Assembly (NCBI GenBank): GCA_934281515.1
Contig: CAKQXG010000116.1
Coordinates: 1 to 6,983 of the forward strand
Length of the DNA: 6,983 nt
Source of the DNA: an uncultured Clostridia bacterium
Lineage (GTDB): Bacteria; Bacillota; Clostridia; Christensenellales; CAG-314
Direction of reading: 5' to 3'
Below the pieces are notes generated by a model. That model had not been told where the DNA came from, searched no databases, and saw nothing but the letters and a program-made list of their open reading frames with translations. The position numbers and the translations under genes were made by a program. Shown piece after piece: positions 1 to 4,962 of the stretch (the stretch's first letter is position 1; each line of letters starts with the position of its first letter).

Positions 1-1274
1 CGTCGATAGGTTTGCATCCGAGCAACGTCGACGGACTGTTGGCTGTCGTGCGCGACCTTGTCAGGCGAGGCAACTCGGTTGTGGTTGTAGACCACGATAC
101 ACGGGTGATAAACGCCGCCGACTACATCGTCGAAATGGGCGTGGGCGCAGGTAAAACAGGCGGCAACGTGATTGCATGCGGAAGTACGGAACAAGTCGAA
201 TGCGACCCGAACTCGGTCATCGGCGGCTACTTGTCGGGCGAAAAGGATGTCAATATACGCGTTCGAACCCTTAAGAACCACCTGTTTGACTACGGCATGA
301 TAGAAATGACTACCCTACCGCTACACACCGTACACGCATTGGACGTAAAAATACCCAAAGGACGACTGACCGTTGTTACGGGCGTGTCGGGCAGTGGCAA
401 AACCACCACCGTATTGGAGAGTCTCGTACCTGCATTACAGGCGAAGGCAAACGGAGACAAACTGCCGCCACATGTGACGTCGATTGTAGCCGACGGCATC
501 AACCGCGTAAACCTGATTGACGCTACGCCCATAGGCGTCAACGTGCGCTCTACCGTGGCGACATACTCCGGCATACTCGACGATCTACGCAAACTGTTTG
601 CGGCAACGTCCGAAGCGAAGCGACTTGGACTGAAAGTAAACGATTTTTCCTACAACACAGGCAGTTTGCGCTGTCCAACATGCGACGGTACGGGGCAAAT
701 ATCCATGGACATACAGTTTTTGCCCGATGTGGAAATCGTTTGTCCCGACTGCATGGGCAAAAGATACGGTGACAAGGCAAACGACATAACAATAGAACTA
801 TGTGGCAACTCCTACACGATTGCCGAATTGATGAACATTACCGTAGGCGAAGCCGTCGAACTGTTTGCCAAGCACAAAAGAATACAGAAAAAACTTTCAA
901 CGCTTGTAAACCTGGGACTGGGATACCTGACAATAGGCGAAAGCACACCGTCTCTTTCTGGCGGCGAGGCACAACGATTGAAACTTGCAACGGAATTGGG
1001 ACGTACGCAGGACGACTCGGTGTTTGTATTTGACGAGCCGACAATAGGTTTGCACCCGAAGGATGTCGGCGTGTTGCTGACAGTGTTCGACCGTCTGATA
1101 AAGGACGGCGCAACCGTTGTGGTAATCGAACACGACCTTGACATGATCAAAAACGCCGACTACATCATCGACATGGGACCGCGCGGTGGCAATGAAGGCG
1201 GACAAATCGTTGCGGAAGGCACGCCCGACGACATAGCGGCAAACCCTGCAAGCATTACGGGCAGATACCTGTAA
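1..1274 (+). CDS. UvrA-family ATPase, C-terminal part (5' end outside window); probable class III-like UvrA paralog
   Basis: The frame is open to the left edge: the codons before the first possible internal start (TTG at 12) read S-I-G-L, completing the SIGLHP motif after Walker B of the first ABC domain, so the gene begins outside the window. Counting residues from position 12, VVVVDHD is the His-switch of domain 1. Domain 2 has Walker A GVSGSGKTT (around 125-133), a zinc finger C221-x2-C224-x19-C244-x2-C247 with the UvrA-typical FLPDVEIVC stretch, signature SLSGGEAQR (314-322), Walker B VFDEP (D341, E342) and switch His374. Canonical UvrA binds DNA lesions as a dimer and loads UvrB. Here DATPIGVNVRST replaces the usual DQSPIGRTPRS, Walker A ends TT rather than SS, and the GAREHNLKN motif is not recognisable. 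These traits recall UvrA paralogs (class III, some linked to drug tolerance). The N-terminal UvrB-binding region cannot be inspected. Family assignment is firm; the class is inferred. Confidence 0.93.
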   Translation, partial: SIGLHPSNVDGLLAVVRDLVRRGNSVVVVDHDTRVINAADYIVEMGVGAGKTGGNVIACGSTEQVECDPNSVIGGYLSGEKDVNIRVRTLKNHLFDYGMIEMTTLPLHTVHALDVKIPKGRLTVVTGVSGSGKTTTVLESLVPALQAKANGDKLPPHVTSIVADGINRVNLIDATPIGVNVRSTVATYSGILDDLRKLFAATSEAKRLGLKVNDFSYNTGSLRCPTCDGTGQISMDIQFLPDVEIVCPDCMGKRYGDKANDITIELCGNSYTIAELMNITVGEAVELFAKHKRIQKKLSTLVNLGLGYLTIGESTPSLSGGEAQRLKLATELGRTQDDSVFVFDEPTIGLHPKDVGVLLTVFDRLIKDGATVVVIEHDLDMIKNADYIIDMGPRGGNEGGQIVAEGTPDDIAANPASITGRYL

Positions 1275-1286
1275 AAGGATAGAATT

Positions 1287-1820
1287 ATGCATTATACCAC
1301 TACTTACAACTCGCCGATCGGCGAAATAACATTGGCAAGCAACGGACAGAAATTGACGGGAGTGTGGTTTGGCGGACAGAGATTTTTTGCCGACAACCTG
1401 CCCGAACGACACGAAGAAAAGGAATTGCCTGTACTTACTCAAACCAAGCAATGGCTCGACATCTACTTTACGGGTAAGGAACCCGACTTTACACCGCCTG
1501 TCGCAATGGAAGGCATATCGCCGTTTCGCAAACGCGTGTGGGAGATTATGCAAACAATACCCTACGGCAAAACAATGACCTACGGACAGATTGCACGGCA
1601 GATCGAGCAAGAAACAGGTAAACGCGTTTCGGCACAAGCCGTCGGCGGAGCAGTCGGACACAATTCGATAGGCATTGTGATACCTTGCCATCGCGTTGTG
1701 GGCACAAACGGCAGTCTGACGGGTTACGCAGGCGGACTTGACAAGAAAATCGCACTGTTGCAACTGGAAGGTGTGGACATGACAAAACTTACACGCCCGA
1801 CCAAAGGTACCGCACTGTAA
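1287..1820 (+). CDS. ogt: Methylated-DNA--[protein]-cysteine S-methyltransferase (O6-alkylguanine-DNA alkyltransferase)
   Basis: This is a suicide repair protein that moves the alkyl group from O6-alkylguanine (and O4-alkylthymine) in DNA onto its own cysteine. It has 177 residues, normal for the Ogt type without the Ada N-terminal half. The N-terminal domain spans about 1-75. The C-terminal DNA-binding and catalytic domain runs from SPFRKRVWEIM (79-89) through IPYGKTMTYG (91-100) to IPCHRVVG (132-139), with acceptor Cys134, His135, Asn126 and Glu161 as the expected catalytic network, and the usual NGSLTGYAGG. The residue matching the base-flipping Arg128 of human MGMT is Gln117. ATG 1287 is chosen because AAAGGA at 1274-1279 overlaps the stop codon of the UvrA-family gene and sits 7 bases before it. 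With only 12 bases between the genes, they are almost certainly one transcript, pairing two DNA-damage functions. Confidence 0.96.
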   Translation: MHYTTTYNSPIGEITLASNGQKLTGVWFGGQRFFADNLPERHEEKELPVLTQTKQWLDIYFTGKEPDFTPPVAMEGISPFRKRVWEIMQTIPYGKTMTYGQIARQIEQETGKRVSAQAVGGAVGHNSIGIVIPCHRVVGTNGSLTGYAGGLDKKIALLQLEGVDMTKLTRPTKGTAL

Positions 1821-1962
1821 CGTGTTGCACCGCAACTTAATTCTGCCGCCATACGATACGGACAAAACGGCAAATGCCACAATGCCCGACGCAAAAAAAA
1901 ATATACGTTACGATTTTTTCGTTACCGAACGACAAACAAAACTAATCAAGAATTATTTTACA

Positions 1963-1994
1963 ACGTTATTTTGTTGTCAAAAGGCAAATAACGT
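1963..1994. repeat. 9-bp perfect inverted repeat flanking the trpS -35 box (possible operator)
   Basis: ACGTTATTT at 1963-1971 and its exact reverse complement AAATAACGT at 1986-1994 are separated by 14 bases. The centre falls on the TTGTCA -35 box at 1974-1979, and the right arm reaches the TG of the extended -10. The arms are not followed by a T-run, so this is not an intrinsic terminator. The placement suits a dimeric repressor. That role is inferred, and I do not recognise a known regulator's site. Confidence 0.45.
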
Positions 1995-2002
1995 GTTACA
2001 AT
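1974..2002 (+). promoter_or_regulatory. Probable sigma-A type promoter for trpS with extended -10
   Basis: The -35 box TTGTCA (1974-1979) is followed after exactly 17 bases by the -10 box TACAAT (1997-2002), with TG at 1994-1995 forming a TGn extended -10. Each hexamer differs from consensus at one position. The predicted start is near 2009, giving a leader of about 75 nt before trpS. It lies in an A/T-rich gap between ogt and trpS, the expected place for a new transcription unit. Confidence 0.75.
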
Positions 2003-2013
2003 TGTTGCAACAA
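2002..2013. repeat. Perfect 12-bp palindrome at the predicted trpS transcription start
   Basis: TTGTTGCAACAA reads identically on both strands with no spacer. It begins at the last base of the -10 box and covers the predicted start site. A gap-free palindrome in this position is a common arrangement for a repressor operator. Which protein would bind is unknown; the sequence does not match an operator I can name with confidence. Confidence 0.5.
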
Positions 2014-2022
2014 AAAAGTTTA

Positions 2023-2054
2023 CGGCACACTACGTACGAAACACGTCGCTGCCG
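2023..2054 (+). promoter_or_regulatory. Possible weak stem-loop in the trpS leader
   Basis: CGGCA (2023-2027) can pair with TGCCG (2050-2054), enclosing a second short pairing of ACGT (2032-2035) with ACGT (2043-2046). The structure ends 17 bases before the Shine-Dalgarno at 2072-2078. Nothing resembling a T-box (specifier loop, TGGNACC antiterminator bulge) is present, and the leader is too short for one. The stems are short and could be chance. Confidence 0.25.
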
Positions 2055-2083
2055 CATTGATTAACCTAGACAAGGGGACAGAA

Positions 2084-3187
2084 ATGAAAAACATAATTCT
2101 TACAGGCGATCGCCCGACAGGGCGGTTGCACCTCGGGCACTACGTAGGCTCGCTTAAACGCAGAGTGGAGTTGCAGAACTCGGGCAAATTTGACGAAATA
2201 AACATACTGATTGCCGACGATCAGGCATTGACCGACAATGCCGACAACCCCGGCAAAATCCGCGAAAACATAATAAACGTCGTATTGGACTACTTGTCGG
2301 TGGGCATCGACCCGACCAAATCCACCATTTGCGTACAGTCTGCATTACCTGCATTGCATGCATTGACCTTTTACTACCTCAACCTGGTTTCAACGGCGCG
2401 GCTGTCGCGCAATCCGACCGTCAAGGCAGAGATTGCCATGCGCGGTTTTGCCGACGAGGGTTTGCCGACGGGTTTCTTTACCTACCCCGTGTCACAAGCG
2501 GCGGATATCACTGCTTTCAACGCCAATGTCGTTCCCGTGGGCGAGGACCAACTGCCAATGATAGAGCAAACGCGCGAAATCGTAGACAAGTTTAACCGAA
2601 TATACGGCGAGACGCTTGTCTCCCCCACGGCGATGATACCCGACAACGCCACGCAACGTCGCCTGCCGGGTGTGGACGGCAAAGCAAAGATGAGCAAATC
2701 GCTCGGCAACTGCATATACCTATCCGATCCTGCCTCGGTTGTAAAAAAGCAGATAAACGGCAAGATGTTTACCGACCCGACCCACCTGCAAATCAGCGAC
2801 CCGGGACACACCGAAGGCAATGTCGTATTTACCTACCTTGACGCATTTTGCACCGACGACAACTACTTTGCCGAGTTTTTGCCCGACTACGCCAACCTTG
2901 ACGAAATGAAGGCACACTACCGTCGCGGCGGTTTGGGCGACGGCACCTGTAAGAAGTTTTTGATTAACGTACTTGAAGAGATTCTTGTACCTATCCGTGC
3001 GGAACGCGCCAAATGGGCAAGCGACATCGACGCCGTGTACGACATCATTGCCGAAGGCACTGCAAAAGCCGTCGAAAAGACCAACGAAACGTTGGCGCGC
3101 GTACGCAAAGCAATGCGCATAGACTACTTTGCCGATCGCTCTATTGTCAAGGAATGGGAAGCACTGCTTAAAAAAGCGCAACAATAA
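2084..3187 (+). CDS. trpS: Tryptophanyl-tRNA synthetase (tryptophan--tRNA ligase)
   Basis: This cytoplasmic class I aminoacyl-tRNA synthetase charges tRNA-Trp with tryptophan using ATP. The nucleotide-binding fold opens with GDRPTGRLHLGHY, whose HIGH motif is H16-L-G-H19, and the second class I signature is KMSKS at 202-206 inside DGKAKMSKSLGN. NPTVKAEIAMR, TYPVSQAADI and VGEDQLPMIEQTREI are family-typical active-site and dimer segments. At 367 residues it is somewhat longer than the roughly 330-residue E. coli type, and the C-terminal HYRRGGLGDGTCKKFL and YFADRS regions match the longer form I associate with Clostridia. ATG 2084 is preferred over an in-frame TTG at 2057: AAGGGGA (2072-2078) lies 5 bases upstream and the family starts with MKxIILTGDRPTG. 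It stands alone between its own promoter (1974-2002) and a strong terminator (3229-3264). No frameshift or missing motif was seen. Confidence 0.97.
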   Translation: MKNIILTGDRPTGRLHLGHYVGSLKRRVELQNSGKFDEINILIADDQALTDNADNPGKIRENIINVVLDYLSVGIDPTKSTICVQSALPALHALTFYYLNLVSTARLSRNPTVKAEIAMRGFADEGLPTGFFTYPVSQAADITAFNANVVPVGEDQLPMIEQTREIVDKFNRIYGETLVSPTAMIPDNATQRRLPGVDGKAKMSKSLGNCIYLSDPASVVKKQINGKMFTDPTHLQISDPGHTEGNVVFTYLDAFCTDDNYFAEFLPDYANLDEMKAHYRRGGLGDGTCKKFLINVLEEILVPIRAERAKWASDIDAVYDIIAEGTAKAVEKTNETLARVRKAMRIDYFADRSIVKEWEALLKKAQQ

Positions 3188-3228
3188 CAACAGACTGCCA
3201 ACAGACAAACTAAATACAAAACAACGAC

Positions 3229-3264
3229 AAAAACTGTCCGAATACGGGCAGTTTTTACTTTAAT
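3229..3264 (+). terminator. Intrinsic terminator after trpS
   Basis: A stem of 12 pairs forms between 3229-3240 (AAAAACTGTCCG less its first A, starting in the A-run) and 3245-3256 (CGGGCAGTTTTT), with one G-U pair and the tetraloop AATA. The T-run GTTTTTACTTTAAT follows directly. It sits 41 bases after the trpS stop, before the promoter of the next unit. Confidence 0.9.
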
Positions 3265-3286
3265 CTCTACGCACACCGATTTGCTC

Positions 3287-3315
3287 TTGTGTTTTTGCTC
3301 GATTTATGTTATCAT
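3287..3315 (+). promoter_or_regulatory. Probable promoter of the membrane protein / SIMPL unit, extended -10
   Basis: TTGTGT (3287-3292), a 17-base spacer and TATCAT (3310-3315) with TG at 3307-3308 give an extended -10 promoter of the same layout as that of trpS. The expected start is near 3322, about 25 bases before the start codon. A short inverted repeat, TATCG (3315-3319) and CGATA (3326-3330), overlaps the start site. It follows the trpS terminator directly, which supports a new transcription unit here. Confidence 0.65.
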
Positions 3316-3346
3316 ATCGGTACCACGATAAAGGAGACGATTTACA

Positions 3347-4174
3347 ATGCAAGTACGTTACAACACCGCAAAACCGTTCCCCAAAATTGCAATCACATTG
3401 TTGCTTACGGCAATTGTTGCTGTCGGACTATATTTTGCAGCGCAAATACCTGCCGAACAATCGGGCAAGCTGTTTGTATCCCTAGGCGAATTTGTCTGCA
3501 AATATGACGTTGCACTGATAACCGCCATTGTGGCAATAAACATAATCGAACTTGTCGACTACTTCGTGTTTGCCAAACGCGACGAGGTAATAAACGCCAA
3601 CCTCGAGCTTATGCAAAACCACATAGGCATGTTGTCATTCTTCAAGCAGTACTTTGCGCCGCTGTTTACGCACGGCCCGTACATTTTTGCCACGGAAGAA
3701 CGCAAGTCGGCTCTTTTACGCAAAGCCGTAAACTTGATTGTCGGGCTGTTGAAGTTCGCAATATGGCTTGTAGTTGCCGCAGTCATTGTCGTACGTGCGC
3801 TCAATCCGCAATTTGCCGACATAGTCGCCAAAGCCAACGCAGACTACATGTACACCATACTTGTACTGTCGGCATTGATAAACTGCAATGTATTTGTGTA
3901 TGCATTGTACCGCGTGTTGCCATTTTACGATGTCACAACATATGAGATAGTCAGTCACTACACCGACGGTTCGACAAAAACAACGAAAGAACACCAAAGT
4001 AATATTGTTGCGCTTATACTGATTTCCGCAGTTGTTTACTTGATTTCGACGGTTTTTTACCCGTCGGTGTTGGCAAACAAAATAGTACGCAATATCGAAA
4101 CAAACAAGTTTTGCAGGTTTGTCGACAACAGCGACTACAACGAAAGCATACTTAGCTTCTACCAAGAAAAATAA
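3347..4174 (+). CDS. Hypothetical membrane protein with five predicted transmembrane helices
   Basis: I do not recognise the family. The 275-residue protein has five clear hydrophobic segments, at about 13-34, 54-76, 128-152, 168-192 and 219-242. A long loop of about 50 residues between helices 2 and 3 (77-127) is charged (KRDE, EERK) and contains the aromatic FFKQYFAPLFTHGPYIF. A short polar loop (193-218) rich in Thr and Lys lies between helices 4 and 5, and a 33-residue polar tail ends the protein. There are no Walker, protease or transporter signatures that I can see, and no cleavable signal peptide: the first helix is preceded by a basic stretch (R4, K9, K13) and looks like an anchor. 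ATG 3347 has AAGGAG (3331-3336) 10 bases upstream. Its stop is 17 bases before the SIMPL-domain gene, so the two are probably co-expressed. It could be a small channel, scaffold or stress-related membrane protein; no function is assigned. Confidence 0.85.
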   Translation: MQVRYNTAKPFPKIAITLLLTAIVAVGLYFAAQIPAEQSGKLFVSLGEFVCKYDVALITAIVAINIIELVDYFVFAKRDEVINANLELMQNHIGMLSFFKQYFAPLFTHGPYIFATEERKSALLRKAVNLIVGLLKFAIWLVVAAVIVVRALNPQFADIVAKANADYMYTILVLSALINCNVFVYALYRVLPFYDVTTYEIVSHYTDGSTKTTKEHQSNIVALILISAVVYLISTVFYPSVLANKIVRNIETNKFCRFVDNSDYNESILSFYQEK

Positions 4175-4191
4175 CTCAAGGAGGATATACA

Positions 4192-4836
4192 ATGAGAACA
4201 ATTACAGTAAAAGGAATAGGAAACGCATCGGCAAAACCCGATTTGGTAGTACTGTCCATGGATATGGAAACCGTCGCCAAGGAATACGACAAAGCAATGG
4301 AATACGCCGTTGCACGCATCGAATTGCTGTCAAGCACACTGTGCGAGATAGGTTTTGCCAAGGACGCGCTGAAAACGACCGACTTCGACGTGGACGTCAA
4401 GCGCGAAAGCGTAAAGGACAAGGACGGCAACTACAAAAGCGTGTTTTTGGGCTACGCCTGCCGCCACGGGCTGAAGTTGGAATTTGACATGGATTCCAAA
4501 CGCCTGGGCGAGGTGTTGAATACGATTTCCGAAAGTCTTGCCGACCCGTCACTGTCGGTGGAATTTACCGTAAAAAATCCTTCTGCCGTCAGCGCGGAGT
4601 TGCTTCGTTCCGCAACGCAAAACGCGCGAGAAAAAGCCGAGATTTTGTGCAGTGCGGCAGGGGTAAAACTAGGTGCGCTTGTAGCCATCGACTACAATTG
4701 GACCGACATCAACTTCCGCTCGTCAACGTCGTACAACTGTATGCCTAGGCTTGTCGCATGCAAAACCGCCATGGACATCACTCCCGACGACATAGACGTA
4801 AGCGACAACGCCACATTTGTGTGGGAAATCGAGTAA
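4192..4836 (+). CDS. SIMPL domain-containing protein (DUF541 family), cytoplasmic form
   Basis: The 214-residue protein fits the SIMPL/DUF541 pattern throughout: an N-terminal strand ITVKGIGNASAKPDLVVLSM (4-23), a helix with paired hydrophobics (32-56), a middle strand region (64-98), and the characteristic NAREKAEILCSAAGVKLGALVAI (144-166), ending in a C-terminal strand DNATFVWEIE. Members include mouse SIMPL, which associates with an IRAK-family kinase, and Brucella BP26, an outer-membrane-associated protein that forms ring oligomers. The bacterial biochemical role is not settled. Many bacterial members carry a signal peptide; this one starts directly with the first strand, so it is predicted to stay in the cytoplasm. 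ATG 4192 has an ideal AAGGAGG (4178-4184) 7 bases upstream, stronger than any other ribosome site here, which suggests high translation. The tight spacing to the membrane protein suggests a shared transcript and possibly a shared process. Confidence 0.88.
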   Translation: MRTITVKGIGNASAKPDLVVLSMDMETVAKEYDKAMEYAVARIELLSSTLCEIGFAKDALKTTDFDVDVKRESVKDKDGNYKSVFLGYACRHGLKLEFDMDSKRLGEVLNTISESLADPSLSVEFTVKNPSAVSAELLRSATQNAREKAEILCSAAGVKLGALVAIDYNWTDINFRSSTSYNCMPRLVACKTAMDITPDDIDVSDNATFVWEIE

Positions 4837-4856
4837 TCGACAAAAAATCGTCTTAC

Positions 4857-4875
4857 GTATCGAAAAAATCGATAC
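4857..4875. repeat. 7-bp inverted repeat in the leader of the DXS-like gene
   Basis: GTATCGA (4857-4863) and TCGATAC (4869-4875) are perfect inverted arms around AAAAA. No T-run follows, so it is not a convincing terminator, and transcription from the SIMPL gene could continue into the DXS-like gene. The inner half-sites TATCG/CGATA recur at the start site of the upstream unit (3315-3330) with one base less spacing. It could be a protein-binding site; no regulator is recognised. Confidence 0.4.
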
Positions 4876-4908
4876 AAACCACAACAAAATCTCTTTCAAA
4901 ACAAACAA

Positions 4909-4948
4909 GACTTCAATCGAAAAGTCAGCATTGTCGTCCAAAGACAAT
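4909..4948 (+). promoter_or_regulatory. Two small leader stem-loops before the DXS-like gene
   Basis: GACTT (4909-4913) can pair with AAGTC (4922-4926), and ATTGTC (4930-4935) with GACAAT (4943-4948). The second ends 2 bases before the AAGGA Shine-Dalgarno at 4950-4954, close enough to influence ribosome access. The rest of the 126-base gap is A/C-rich. I find no good promoter in it, so the gene may depend on read-through from upstream. The stems are short and their role is only suggested by position. Confidence 0.3.
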
Positions 4949-4962
4949 TAAGGATAAACAAA

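Noticed and set aside
1..1080. Near-repeat of ATAGGTTTGCA at about 6-16 and 1044-1054
   Set aside because: This is the same IGLHP motif in the two ABC domains of one UvrA protein, not a mobile or recombination repeat.
1824..1842. Hairpin GTTGC-ACC-GCAAC followed by TTAATT as a terminator for the UvrA-ogt unit
   Set aside because: The stem is only five pairs, two of them A-T or T-A at weak positions, and the T-run is broken. A terminator is expected here but this one is not convincing.
897..1880. Long open frame on the - strand across the end of the UvrA-family gene and ogt (327 codons)
   Set aside because: It is antisense to two well-supported genes with clear motifs, and its translation is rich in Cys, His and Phe with no recognisable domain. 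It is a codon-bias shadow.
1906..1925. Direct repeat CGTTAC at 1906-1911 and 1920-1925 as a regulatory site
   Set aside because: Six bases repeated once in A/T-rich DNA is within chance, and it lies about 50 bases upstream of the promoter without further symmetry.
1822..2064. 80-codon open frame between ogt and trpS, with an in-frame ATG at 1883
   Set aside because: It has no Shine-Dalgarno, A/T-rich low-complexity composition and no recognisable family. The trpS promoter and both symmetric elements lie inside it, and it runs into the trpS leader. The region is best read as regulatory.
2057..2083. TTG at 2057 as an upstream start for trpS
   Set aside because: It would make the Shine-Dalgarno AAGGGGA (2072-2078) coding and add nine residues not typical of the family. 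ATG 2084 is correctly spaced and gives the usual N-terminus.
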